A DNA stretch of 64,000 bases, from positions 12,462,001 through 12,526,000 of the forward strand of contig OX377202.1 of NCBI GenBank assembly GCA_947396885.1. The letters are read 5' to 3'. Both the position numbers and the translations under genes were made by a program. This document shows positions 33,986 through 45,471 of the stretch, in pieces. Under the pieces are notes generated by a model. The model saw nothing but the letters and a program-made list of their open reading frames with translations. It was not told where the DNA came from and ran no database searches. Origin of the DNA: Heligmosomoides polygyrus polygyrus (lineage: Eukaryota > Nematoda > Chromadorea > Rhabditida > Heligmosomidae). Positions within the stretch are counted from its first letter, which is position 1, and the number at the start of each line of letters is the position of its first letter.

Positions 33986-34351
33986 GGGCCTGTTCATACT
34001 TCTCGACAAGAGTGACTCGTCGCCCGTGCAAGACATGCATATCGATTAAAACCGAGCGCGCGCTGGCGAAAAGTGTTTATACTCGAGCGCCAGCGCTGTC
34101 GCTCCAGTCGCTGCTGTCGCCTGTTCATACTTTCGCCGCTGCGCTCTCGTCGCCCTCGTCGCTGCTGTCGCGAAGTACGAACAGCGCGCGCTGCGCGTGG
34201 AAGTAGGTATGAACAGGCGACAGCAGCGACTGGAGCGACAGCGCCGGCACCCGAGTATGAACACTTTTTGGCGGCGCGCGCTCGGTTTTAATCGATTTGC
34301 ACGTTTTGCACGGGCGACGAGTCGCTCTTGTCGCGAAGTATGAACAGGCCC
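33986..34351. repeat. Harbinger-like MITE cluster
   Basis: TTA|GGGCCTGTTCATACTTC start and 'gaagtatgaacaggcccTTA' end. Two inverted 'cgattaaaaccgagcgcgc' cores lie inside, with a central 'cgcgcgctgcgcg' join. TTA flanks both ends. Confidence 0.8.
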
Positions 34352-34796
34352 TTAGGATATCGGGTGACGATATCGAATAGGCTGCACGTATCATCGATAT
34401 ATTGATAGATCGATAGGCTTCTATGCTGTTACGCCAGCCAGCGATGGAAGCATAAACGGTGCCTAGCAGACAATAATGAGGAAGTAATGCCAAGGGCTTG
34501 GGTTAGGCACTTTTTGGGTTTTCCATATCGACGTCCATACTAAGGAGCGCTCTTCATTGGTCACCTTCCCAGAGCAGAGGGGATGATAATCCATTCTGGA
34601 AACGATAACTGAATAAGAGCGTGGATATGGATAAAGGGTAAAGGATAAAGGCGTTATTCAATTTCTTTTGGGATGCGCCACGCACTATTCTAATACACGA
34701 TGTCGTAAACTGAATTGTAAAATTCAACCAGAATTTGCTAGCACCGTAGTCCAGTGCCTGATTGGAGCGCGGTTACGGCGGCCCTGCGGCACAGTC

Positions 34797-35442
34797 GAAT
34801 TCCGTTACACTGCACCAATGTGCAACACGGCCTTTATGCGTAAATTTGTGTGTGGCTGGTGCAGTTGCATAGAAATGATTTCTACACCGTAATCTTTCGC
34901 TGTCTGCACCCTCCTGGCTTAGAGATCGCGCGTCCACGTCCACGTTGAGATTCGATTGATCTCTTGTGCGCCCGCGATGGCACTCCCGGCAAGTGGACCG
35001 TGGTGCAGTGGATAGTGGCGTCGGTTCATGCGAGGGAGGTCGGGGGTCGGTTCTCCTGCGTAGTGGCTTACTCGCATTTCAACTGACTACTTGTGATTTG
35101 AGGGGCTTTGACGTGTATGCAATTTTGAGGCATTTTTGCGCATTTTTCCAGCCGTATGCGCTTCGCTGCTCAAAGAGCTCAGAACCCGACCGCTGACTCC
35201 GTCTGAGCGACGAAAGCAGTTCCCACACGAGCAGCTTGTTGGCACACACCCTGGATTCCCTTCCCTAGCCGAATTTGGGGAGAACAGATATGTGATGCTT
35301 CGTTCCCACTCTTCTAGGTTCACTTCCTAACCAACTCGACAAGTGATGGAGCGTGAGGGAGAAAGAGACGACGCAACTGCACCAGCCACACGCAAATTTA
35401 CGCATAAAGGCCGTGTTGCGCATTGGTGCAGTGTAATGGAAT
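34797..35442. repeat. Terminal-inverted-repeat element with flipped interior (A2 orientation)
   Basis: The arms start GAATTCCGTTACACTGCACC and are mirrored at 35442. The interior reads as the reverse complement of A1 24801-25268. The tRNA-like unit ('ggtgcagtggatagtggcg', then 'gggtcggttctcc') is on the plus strand near 35000-35065, and the 'gatggagcgtgagggagaaag' edge is on the right instead of the left. Confidence 0.8.
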
Positions 35443-35565
35443 CATTCATCGAGGCTGGGAAGGCTTGATTGACCTGGGTGGAAACTCCGAACCAGGCACC
35501 TGGAATCGGGTACACGCGACAGTTGGAGTCTCCAACGACTGCACTCCATGAGCACAAGGGTGTGA
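35443..35565 (-). repeat. SINE head fragment (reverse)
   Basis: 'gctgggaaggcttgattgac' to 'ggaatcgggtacacgcgac' and 'actgcactcc' is the SINE 5' half in reverse. It sits at the right end of the flippable element and is absent from A1. Confidence 0.6.
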
Positions 35566-35860
35566 ACACGGGGCGAAATACTGCCGAAGATTCTAAACAA
35601 GATTGTTCGCCAATTGTTTAACGCTTTTAGTGTTTGCAATATGATCTAAATTCCGCAGTTATGTAAATTGTGTGTGGCCCTACACTGCCGTCTTAAATCT
35701 TCGTCCGCATCTATTACCAGAGAGATAGGCAACTGCGTGGTCCCGTAACGAAATTCCTTGAATTTCACTCCGAAACTACGCCGTACAACTCAGACGTTTT
35801 TTTTCTGTTGTAAGTTTATCAAACACTCCCATCTACCCGATGTTGACCACCGTGGCTTTA

Positions 35861-36072
35861 GGGCCTGTTCATACCTCGCGACAAGAGCGACAAGACCGAC
35901 AAAAGCGACAAGAGCGATTGGGGCGACGGATGTAGTGTGATGTTCGTAAATAATCACGCATTTCACACGACATTCGTCGCGGACGCAATTATTTACCTAC
36001 ACCACACTACATCCGTCGCCCCAGTCGCTCTTGTCGTTCTTGTCGCTCTTGTCGCGAAGTATGAACAGGCCC
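35861..36072. repeat. Harbinger-like MITE, present in A2 only
   Basis: TTTA|GGGCCTGTTCATACCTC start, '...gaagtatgaacaggcccTAAG' end, with the 'gatgtagtgtgatgttcgt' core mirrored. A1 (about 25414) has no such insertion between the flanking sequences. Confidence 0.85.
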
Positions 36073-36109
36073 TAAGAGTCATTCCCGCCGCTGCTGTGTT
36101 CCACTGTCC

Positions 36110-36740
36110 TACATAAGTGTCGATGAATACAAAGCGGTCTGCGATCTTTTGAGGACGCTCCAAGTAGTGTGCGATTCTGCGTCGACCTCCATGTGTCGCG
36201 TGTGCTACATCCGAAACACGTGTGGCCGTGGCGATTTTTCGCACCGCCGTCACCCGGCTACCGCCGCCACGCACCGTGTCCGTGTTTGCTCCCGGGCGGG
36301 GCTCGTCCGCGCCTCGATAATTATCGTTTCGGGTTTTTTGCGGCCCGCTAGGATCCTTGATTGGTCTGGCCGCTCCTCGTCAACGGGCGACTTCGTCCGC
36401 GGCTTCTTTCCACGTTCGCTTTTCCCCTTTCCCGGACGAGTTCGGCGCGGCAGTTCTGCTGCTCGCCCTGCTCTTCAACCAGCGCAGCCGCTTCTCAGGC
36501 CCGTAGTCTCACTCATCGTCGCCTCGAATTCAATTATCCCCCGTCTAATCGCCGACCGACGTCGTCGTGGACGGCGTCGACCCATCGATCGTGCCGCGAC
36601 GCTAGCGCGCCTGGGGATAAACATCTGGAATCGCCGTCCTCGCGGCGGCGAACTCCTTCTCGACGAGTCCGACCAGCCCAGCCACCCGCCGGCTGCGGAC
36701 GGATGTGCGTCTGGTCCGGATGGCATCTGGCGAGGCTTTC
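36110..36740. other. GC-rich island (A2 copy), probably non-coding
   Basis: A 238-codon frame is open at 36149-36865 (+), Arg/Pro/Ser/Ala-rich with no domain. It runs on into a SINE, and small indels against A1 do not preserve the frame. Both points indicate a chance open frame. Confidence 0.5.
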
Positions 36741-36853
36741 CAGAGATTTGCTCTGATTCAGTGGGTAGGAGGCAGAGAATTCTCAGCAGATGTTATCCAG
36801 CAGATCATTTGGGCACTAGCGTTTCCTTTATTTTGATTCATGTACTTGTCGCT

Positions 36854-37142
36854 GGGCGCGTGTAGCGCAGTCGGAGTAGTCGCCGACTGTCGCGTGCACC
36901 CGATACCAGGTTCCTGGTTCGGATTTCCCGCCCAGGCCAACCAAGCCTTCCATCCTTCCGGGGTCGTTGAATTGGTACCAGACTTGTCTGGGAAGGATAG
37001 AGCGCTGACTTGTTCATCGGCTGGCAACCACAAGTCATTGTATGGCCAAATACGCATTCAAATCGCCTCCACGATATCCCGTAGAAGTAGAATGCGTGAC
37101 GCATCCCAAAAGGGATTGAATAACGCCGTACTTTATCCTTTA
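36854..37142 (+). repeat. tRNA-derived SINE copy
   Basis: Full-length with head GGGCGCGTGTAGCGCAGTCG, B box GGTTCGGATTTCC and tail 'ccgtactttatcctttat'. Its A1 allele is cut at the same internal position where a deletion begins. Confidence 0.9.
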
Positions 37143-38159
37143 TACAGGTCCGATGCTGGATTGTTAGGGGTAAGGATCTCACCTCCGGAACTCCAGCTCC
37201 TTGATTACCTGTGCGTGCCGTCCCTGTTCACAGTTAGTGACGTTTTCCCTAGCGTCATCCATCCTTAGCTCTTTATTTCCTTCGTCTTCTTTTCCACTAT
37301 TTTCAATCCAAGGAGCTCTGCTAGATTTTTCCTATGCTTCTTTTCCTTTAGTTAAGACCTGAGAAGTCTTCCTCTTAACGTGAACTCTATAAGTGGCTGA
37401 TTTTCGTTGCGCCTCTATTAAGTCACTGCTTTGTTTCGGTTCTGCTAATCTGTTAGGCTTGCTTTTAAAATGTTGTTTGAATGGTAACTTGAATAAATAA
37501 ATGGATAAATAATCACAAATAATATTCTCCCTTTAAATAGAAGAAAAGTATTTTCTATCTTTGCAAAGTTCTTTTACTTACCGAGTTAGGACGTCTAAAA
37601 ATTTACTATGGAATCGCAGTCTCACGAGACAACATCCTTCAAATATCGAATATGCAGAGTAAAATGCAAAAATACCGCTTCATAGGCGTACAGTTAGGGC
37701 CTGTTCATACTTCGCGACAAGAGCGAAAAGAGCGATTGGAGCGACTGGGGCGACGGATGTAGTGTGGTGTACGTACTCGACACTCCGTCCGCGACGAATG
37801 TAGTGTGAAATGCGTAATTATTTACGTACACCACACTACATCCGTCGCTCCAGTCGCTCTTGTCGCGTAGTATGAACAGGCCCTTAGATGTTTAGTCCTT
37901 TGACTATGCACGATTATAAACGGGGGATATCAGGACCGGCTCACCGTAACCTAAGGCGTCGGGTGAGGCGTCTTTTGTGCAATCGCAGAACCGTGTTAGG
38001 GAAGGGGCCCCAAGGTGTGCCCCATCCATGTTGCTCGTACGGAAACTGTTTTCGTAGCTCAAGGGTAGTCCGCGGCTGGATTCTGCGCTCTTCGAGCGGC
38101 GAAGCGCGTACGGCTGAAACAATGCGCGAAAAAGGCCTACTTTTCTTCCCTGGTCAGAT
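37143..38159. other. A2-only segment deleted from A1
   Basis: Contains AT-rich sequence, an arm fragment of the 54435-54917 repeat (about 37540-37640), a MITE at 37697-37883, and a piece of the tRNA-bearing element (about 37990-38140, similar to A1 24920-25050). No gene is visible. Confidence 0.7.
37697..37883. repeat. Harbinger-like MITE with clean TTA duplication
   Basis: TTA|GGGCCTGTTCATACTTC...GTATGAACAGGCCC|TTA. Near-perfect palindrome with the 'gatgtagtgtggtgtacgt' core mirrored. It is the best-preserved copy of this subfamily. Confidence 0.9.
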
Positions 38160-38954
38160 ATCTCGATGTGTGGCTTCACCTTGTTACTGACGACTCGAAT
38201 TCCAAGTCTAGCGGCGAGTTATCCGCCAAATTGAACGAGTTTTTGTATCTTCAGTAGAGATCATTATTGGACCAGGAGAGCGCACCATCCAAATTCATAT
38301 GCACTTGTCGTCGAGGCTTCAGTCATTTCTTCTTTTGGGTTTCTGATATCTGTCCTAGTGGGGGTTAATGGCATTTTTACCCACCATTCCCTCCCTTGAG
38401 CTTGCACTAGGGCTCCACTTGCTTCCTCATGATATTGACGGCTCTTGGGCAAATTTAAGTGAGGTAGTCGTGTGGCATGATAGTGCAGACACAACTGGAA
38501 CCATGGGGTTACCCATTCCCGACTAGGATAGATCCGGTTTCTGAACAGTTTCTCGCCTTTTAGACATCTATTCCTCCTCTCTGGATCAATGGTGGACTCC
38601 CTCTTTTTCTTCCTATTCGTTTCATTACACCATATCGCCAAGATAAATCGCATCTATTTCATCACTTCTTGATCTCCACAACATTCTGTGAGGAGACCTT
38701 GGTAACGCAAAACTGTTGGTTAACCCGTGGTTCTTGCTGCCGTAATTCTGTCCTTTTTTCTTTTGTACTACGCAAGGAAAGAATCAGATCCATCAATTAA
38801 TCAGATTATGTTAAATAGAATGTTTGAGGATTCAAAGTCTATCCGCAAATGGTCTGTAGCTGTTGAAGAACAGTAATGTAGCCAAAAGGATGGTGGCTTG
38901 CAGTTAGTATATTCACCGCGTTCTGATTCACATTATTTTACTTCTACGAAATCT

Positions 38955-39107
38955 GGGGCCGGATTCATCAACAACTGACAGCAATTTAACAGAGAAAATT
39001 ACAGCCGAAATCCCTGATAGCGCGGCTTACCAAGCGATATCTGACGATGAGTCTTTCGCTGTGAATTTTCTGTTAAAGTTATGTGAGTCGTTGATGAATC
39101 AGGCCCC
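38955..39107. repeat. MITE, GGGCCGGATTCATC family (A2)
   Basis: The allelic counterpart of 27001-27146, with CTG flanking both sides. Confidence 0.8.
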
Positions 39108-39119
39108 TGGAGTGCTCAT

Positions 39120-39390
39120 TGAGTCAACTTCACATTTACCTACGAACTCTCAGTGAGTTTCCACAACCCATTCCATTCGCCATGCTCGTTCGCTGCAGTC
39201 GCAGAGTTCGTTGCTGACATTCCAGTGCGATGGCATTGACGCTGTCCTTGAACAACTTTGAACTGAAAGGTCAGTTTGTTCGCCCTTGCGGCGAACACGT
39301 CAGCCCGCCTCGCTAGAGGCCCCGATTGTGGGCGCTTTACGTCTTTCGAAGTCAACTCCATTGTTCTCTTTGCTTGCATTCTAACTTGTC
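39120..39390 (-). pseudogene. LINE ORF2 C-terminal relic (A2)
   Basis: The same relic as 27150-27430, with RRADVFAARANKL and VVQGQRQCHRTGM. Small differences move the stop near its end. Non-functional. Confidence 0.6.
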
Positions 39391-39685
39391 CATCGGTGTC
39401 TTGGCTCTTGCACGGATCCTATGGGGCGGCACATTCTCTTCATACCACGCTGAACCTGGAAGTCTCGTTGTACTCCGCTCTTTGTGTGGCGACCCTTAGC
39501 ATTCATTCATGGCAGCAGTGTCCGTTCATGTTTCTGCCGCTTAGCAATGCGCTGACAGAACCGCCAGAAGTCCACCTTTGTAAGAGGACCCGTAATTGCC
39601 TTGAGAATACGGGTTCTGCTCCCTTTATTTCATTCATGAACGTTGTACGCTCTTCTATGTTATACTGCATAGAAGTTTTGCGTTA

Positions 39686-39863
39686 GGGTCTGTTCATACA
39701 TCGCGACCAGTGCGACTCGCCGCCCGTGCAAAACATGCATATCGATTAAACCCGAGCGCGTGCTGCCGAAAAGTGTTCATGCTCGAGCGCCGGCGCTGTC
39801 GCTCCAGTCGCTCTTGTCGCTCTAGTCGCTTCAGTCGCTGCTTTCGCGAATTATGAACAAGCC
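39686..39863. repeat. Harbinger-like MITE (A2)
   Basis: Counterpart of 27750-27954. Its right end touches the mariner insertion. Confidence 0.75.
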
Positions 39864-39873
39864 CTTATTATTA

Positions 39874-40772
39874 GGGGGGGCCAAAAGTAATGAGACAAAA
39901 TGAAAAAAAATCTTTATCTCCTTATAACTCAATTACAACTCAACGATGCTGAGGAGTGTATTTGCCATTAAGGGCAAGGACCTTGCTGCCATCGCTCAGC
40001 CAATTTCCTGATCCCATCCTTCCAGAACTGCTCGAGCCTGGTGTTGATCAACTGCTCGATATGGTTGTCAAGGACTGCTTGGGTTTTTGTGTCCCTTCCC
40101 ACTAGGAAGTCCTGTAGGCTCAAGTAGTAGTGGTAGTTGCATGGAGAGATGTCGAGCGAATACGGTGAGTGAGGCATGTGAACGTAGCCCAGCTGGCCAA
40201 GCTTATCCGTGCTTACTTGTTCCCGATGGGGTGCGGCGTTGTCGAAGAGGAGAACCTTCTTGAAGCGCTGCGAATGAATAAGAGCGAGACGCCCTCCCAT
40301 CTCTTCTATTTCGTTCGCCATGGCCTTGGAGTTCATCGTAGGGCTCTTGGGAAACAGCTTCCGGTTAACCGATCCATGGGCGCAGACCCAAAAGCTCCAA
40401 AGATGCTTCTCGCCGTGAACATCTTGCCGAACGAAGGTCGGTAACAATTCACCAGGCCTCACCCAGACTCGCTGCTTGGCAGGGTTAAGGTAGAAGACGT
40501 ACTTCTCATCTTGCGTGAATATTGAGCCCAGGCTGCTCGGGGTTGGGAAATGGGCGAGATTTGCACGACACAGGTCGACTCGTCAGACTGGGGTTTCGGC
40601 ATGAGACAGACTGCGGCTTTGGCATGCTTCTGGAAAGGGCGGAAGTGGTAACTTCTCAGATGGGCTTCAGCAAGTAGCATACAAACATACAAATACGACA
40701 AGCACGAAACCAGACTCCAGCCACGAGATATATGGACACGGCGTGGGGTGTCTCATTACTTTTGGCTCCCCC
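39874..40772 (-). mobile_element. Mariner element inserted in A2, absent from A1
   Basis: The element is 899 bp and flanked by TA. Left end GGGGGGGCCAAAAGTAATGA; right end TCATTACTTTTGGCTCCCCC. About 24 bp of terminal repeat differ at about one position. At the matching A1 position (about 27954-27960) the flanks are directly joined. It is about 70% of autonomous mariner length. The N-terminal (DNA-binding) part of the coding region is not recognisable. Confidence 0.9.
39968..40640 (-). pseudogene. Mariner-like transposase, catalytic domain with D-to-N change
   Basis: On the minus strand, FTQDEKYVFY gives the first catalytic Asp (near 40510). From there one frame runs to the stop near 39968. 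The second block is LLFDNAAPH. The third is SPYSLDISPCNYHYY, where the family normally has SPDLAPSDYHLF. Counting from the second Asp, the position expected in DD34D is Asn (codon AAC), so this is DD34N. The C-terminal block GIRKLAERWQ is intact. A frame change upstream of FTQDEK and the missing helix-turn-helix region also argue against activity. Confidence 0.82.
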
Positions 40773-41011
40773 TAATAGAGCTCTAATAACGTTTCTAAAC
40801 ATGATTAGTTTCGTTTCCAATTAGATATTCGTGGAGTAAATGTATATAGGTCCGAGGGCATCGACGCTTCTCGTCGCCGTCATCCACAGCTTGTCGTAGT
40901 CCAAAGTTTCATCTTTTTATTTCGTTCCTATTGAATTTTTACTGACCAGTTTGGACGCCCTGTCTAGCCTCTTTTCCGTTTCACAGCTCTTTGTGCTTTG
41001 CTGTACCAACT

Positions 41012-41208
41012 AGTCTGTTCATACTTCGAGCGACAAGAGCGACAAGTGCAACTGGAGCGACGGACGTAGTGTGGTGTAAATAATTACGTGCTCCACACTA
41101 CGTTCGTCGCGGACGGTGTGTAGAGTACGTGATTGTTTACGTACACCACACTACGTCCTCGCCTCAGTCGCTCTTGTCGCTCTTGTCGCTCGAAGTATGA
41201 AGAGGGCC
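41012..41208. repeat. Harbinger-like MITE (A2)
   Basis: Counterpart of 28530-28727 with the 'gacgtagtgtggtgtaaat' core and its mirror. Confidence 0.75.
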
Positions 41209-41704
41209 AACGGCTCCTTTACGAGATGCCCTATATGGTTGTAAAGTTTTCGTGCACCTTGTTTTCCACTAAATTGCTTGTGTTTATTAGCGGGTTGATG
41301 ATCCAAACATCTGCCTAAAGGACACATCTGGCATCTTTCTTGTCCACAATTTTTAACTCAATTTCTCGCCTGGGGCAAAATGAGAAGGTTGCGAAGAATG
41401 ACAATGATATTAAGCTGAGGTCAGTGTATTTTAAACTGGTTATCACTGTGAAGGGTAAGCTCTTCCAGAATTATTCGTTACTCATTATTATTTACTTCTT
41501 CTACTACTTAATACTTTACTTCTTCTCACATTTTTTTTAGAAATTGAAGAGTGCGAAATGTATGTTGAATAAAATTTTCGATAACATTATTGAAACGACA
41601 GATTCTCGACGTCCTTCACTTTAATTTTCAAGAAAAATTTCTCTATTTTTATGGCTTATCTTTCTTCTTAAATAATTAATGCTCCAAGGAACCTGTACAA
41701 TTTA

Positions 41705-41902
41705 GGGCCTGTTCATACTTCGCGACAGGGGCAACTTTCGCCCGTACAAAACATGCATATCGATTAAAACCGAGCGCGCGTCGCCGAAGAGTGTTCATAC
41801 TCGAGCGCTTAGTTGTTGCTCTTGTTGCCTATTCATACTTCTACGCGGTGCTCACACTGCGCTTGTCGTTCTTGTAGCTGCTGTCGCGAAGTATGAACAG
41901 GC
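41705..41902. repeat. Harbinger-like MITE in left arm (A2)
   Basis: TTTA|GGGCCTGTTCATACTTC start, 'gaagtatgaacaggcgcTTA' end. Counterpart of 29226-29428. Confidence 0.8.
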
Positions 41903-43204
41903 GCTTAGACAGTCAACTTCTTAGCGAAACATGACTCATAGGGAATGAATGCCAATAAGCAAAAATATTGCTGGAAATAAAGTGCTGTGAAGCAATGGGA
42001 GTGAGAAATGCAGATTCCACGTGACGCCTGCCTGGTTTGTATTATTTTGCCCTGTAAGGATGTCATCTGACATCGCCACTTCTTGCTTTTATACGCTTAT
42101 TTTTCGCTTTTTGCATGAGCCGAGAAGGTCGCGTAACATCAAAAGCAAGTCAGGGCAGAACAAAATATCGAAAACATACAGGCTGCACTTCTCCCGGTCA
42201 GAAAATCTCTATACCTTACAGCACGTGGGCTTTATATGAAGCTATTTGCGGACTTTATCCACAAAAACGGCCGTCATTTTCGCACTTCTGATGTGTAGTA
42301 TTGTCGTTGTAGAGTAGAAGCTCGAAGATAATAGCGTAGTTTGCTCGTAAAGGCGCCGTCTCATGCCGACTATGTGAAAAAGTAGTAAAAGTGAACGTCA
42401 AGCAGCTATTTGCGAGCAGTTATACTGAGGGCCGTACTCGCGTGATGGTCGCCATCGTTGTCAGAGGAGATGCAGCTGTTGGTAGTGTATAGTGCAGTTA
42501 ATGGACATTCTGTTCTCGATAAGCTGCTGACTGGTGAGTTTTCTCTGAGTGCGTCGTCGTACATGCTGTCGTCACATTATGCAGTCAGTCGTTTTATGTG
42601 CTGCGTCGAGAATTTTGCGCCGTCGTCGTTGCGAATTCAAATTTCCGCCGCCAGAAGCTTTCTGCGAATGTTTTCCCAGTGACGAAATAAGGTGAAGTGG
42701 CGGCGAAGGACTCTTCCAGTGGTTGGTTTTCAGTTCTTCAGACAGCTGGGAGCATGAATGGTGACAGAACAGGTTCATAGGTCGTGTTCACCCGGACACG
42801 GTAACGAATGAAGCGGCTGCGCTATTGGAGACACGATTTGGTCTCTTTGGTTTCCAGCTATCATCTATTGAATTTAGCGACTGTACTTCTGTGCGCGTTC
42901 TGTTCGCGACAACATTCGTAGCTGAAAAGTAAGACTAAAACTCCTGTATAATAGGAGCCCTCTGACATTTTCTGATTTGTTTGCTCTTCGGTTTCAATGT
43001 GGTAGTTCGGTAGACTTTTCGATTGTGATTGATGAAATGCCTGTCTCTAGTCGATCAAAAAATCTTGCAATTCTAGTCAACCTCATTTTTCATAGGCTCG
43101 TCTGCGAAATACGGACGAGTTCGGCAGCAAAACGTTTCACAGCAATCATGGACTGACCGGGTTCTGCTTCGATCATCAAGATCATTTGCCAACACCTACG
43201 CTAA

Positions 43205-43588
43205 GGGCCTGTCCATACTTCGTGACAAGAGGGACTCGTCGCCCATGCAAAACGTGCATATCGATTAAAAACGAGCGCGCACCGCCGAAAAGTGTTCACA
43301 CTCTAGCGCCGGCGCTGTCGCTCCAGTCGCTCCAGCCGTTGTTGTCGCCTGTTCACACTTCCGCGCGCTGCGCTCTCATCGCCTCCATCGCCCGTGCAAA
43401 ACATGCAAATCGATCGTGCGCCGTTGAAAAGTATTCATACTTGAGCGTCGGCGCTGTCGCTCCAGTCACTATTCTCGCTCTAATCGCTCGCTGCTGTCGC
43501 CTGTTCATACTTTCGCGCGCTGCTCACGCCGCGTCCGCTGCGCTTTTGTCGCTCTTGTCGCTGCTGTCGCGAAGTATGAACAGGCCCT
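43205..43588. repeat. Nested Harbinger-like MITEs (A2)
   Basis: TAA|GGGCCTGTCCATACTTC start and '...gaagtatgaacaggccctaa' end, with the core motif 'caaaacatgcaaatcgat' repeated. Confidence 0.7.
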
Positions 43589-44330
43589 AAATGCTCCAAA
43601 ATTGAGCACTGAGCGCGTTTTGAGAAGTTATGCGCATAGGTGTGACACAAGCGACTGGTAAACAAGGTTATGCAGATTTAATATCAAATTTAACCGCGTT
43701 CCTAGTTGAGCGGGATCATTGCTTTTGTCCGCAATACCGCATACCTTTCATTGGTTCATCAGACCACCTAGTGAGGCCTGTACCTCATTATTTCCTGTCC
43801 GGCTATAGCAGCTCTCTCACTATATTCTCATTGGTTTCGGTTTATTGTGTTTTGAGAACGGAATAAGGCCATCTGTTGTAGCGTTACTTGTCCGCAATCG
43901 AGTGGAAAATCGGTGGAATATGTTCCTAAAAGCCTTGGTAAGCAAAGGTAGAGCAAACTATCTTTTTGGCGATAATGGGAAGAATTTTTGTTTAGTTTCG
44001 TCCACGTGTTTCATTAGCTCAGTTTAAGCATACAGAATGTCTATTAACTGCACTATACACTACTGACAGCTGCCTCTGGCGACGATGGCGACCATCAGGC
44101 GAGTGAGTATAACTGCTCGCAAATAGCTGCTTGACGTTCACTTTTACTACTTTTTTACATAGGCGGCATGAGACCGCGCCTTTACGAGCGAACTGCGCTA
44201 TAAAGTGAGAGCTGTAACTCTACAACGACAATACTACACATCAGAAGTGCGAAAATGACGGTAGTTTTTGTGAGTGCAATCCACGAATAGCGTCATACAG
44301 TCTTCACGTGCTGTAAAGTATAAGATTTTT

Positions 44331-45471
44331 CGGCACTATTGTACTTTCACAACTCCACCACGAGTCGAGGAGAGGTCGAAAAAAAATTTTTCGCCCAAAC
44401 TTCGGCTAGGGGGGTTATTTTGGGTGCTGATCACGAATCTGAGATCCGTTTTCAAAATTACGGCCGATTACGGTAGGTTACGGTAGGTACGGGTGACTAA
44501 GGCTGCCAAGGTCATGATCGCCGATTTCGCCCAAACTTCGCAAATGGGGGTTATTTGGGTGCTGATCACGAATCTGAGATCCGTTTTCAAAATTACGGCC
44601 GATTACGGTAGGTTACGGTAGGTACGGGTGACTAAGGCTGCCAAGGTCATGATCGCCGATTTCGCCCAAACTTCGCAAATGGGGGTTATTTGGGATGCTG
44701 ATCACGAATCTGACATCCGTTTTTCGTTTTACGCTGGAGTACGGTAGGTTACGGTAGGTACGGGTGACTAAGGCTGCCAAGGTCATGATCGCCGATTTCG
44801 CCCAAACTTCGCCTATGGGGGTTATTTGGGATGCTGATCACGAATATAACATTTGTTTTTCGTTTTACGCTGGAGTTGGGCGCAATCGCTGACCATTACC
44901 TTACTCACCGGTACCCACCGTAACCTACCGTACTCCAGCGTAAAACGAAAAACGAATGTCAGATTCGTGATCAGCATCCCAAATAACCCCCATAGGCGAA
45001 GTTTGGGCCAAATCGGTGATTATGACCTCGACAGCCTTAGTCACGGTACCTACCGTAACCTACCGTAATCGGTCGTAATTTTGAAAACGGATCTTAGATT
45101 TGTGATCAGCACCCCAAATAACCCCCCTAGCCGAAGTTTGGGCGAAATCGGTGATTATGACCTCCACAGCCTTAGTCACCGGTACCTACCGTAACCTACC
45201 GTAATCGGCCGTAATTTTGAAAACGAATCTCAGATTCGTGATCAGCACCCCAAATAACCCCCCTAGCCGAAGTTTGGGCGAAATCGGTGATTATGACCTC
45301 GACAGCCTTAGTCACGGTACCTACCGTAACCTACCGTAATCGGTCGTAATTTTGAAAACGGATCTCAGATTCGTGATCAGCACCCCAAATAACCCCCCTA
45401 GCCAAGTTTGGGCGAAAAATTTTTTTCGACCTCTCCTCGACCCGTGGAGTTGTGAAAGTACAATAGTGCCG
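44331..45471. repeat. Fold-back element: four direct ~135-bp units then four inverted
   Basis: The termini are CGGCACTATTGTACTTTCAC and its mirror. Inside, the phrase TCGCCCAAACTTCG recurs in direct orientation near 44390, 44527, 44663 and 44797. It recurs inverted near 44997, 45133, 45269 and 45405. Each unit also holds 'tgctgatcacgaatctgag' and 'ttacggtaggttacggtag'. The symmetry axis is near 44890. The matching A1 site (about 32053) is empty. ATTTTT on each side of the element suggests a 5-6-bp target duplication. Confidence 0.92.

Noticed and set aside
36149..36865. A 238-codon open frame, the longest apart from repeats.
   Set aside because: Frame broken in the other copy by non-multiple-of-three indels. 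Ends inside a SINE. Composition is that of a GC-rich island.
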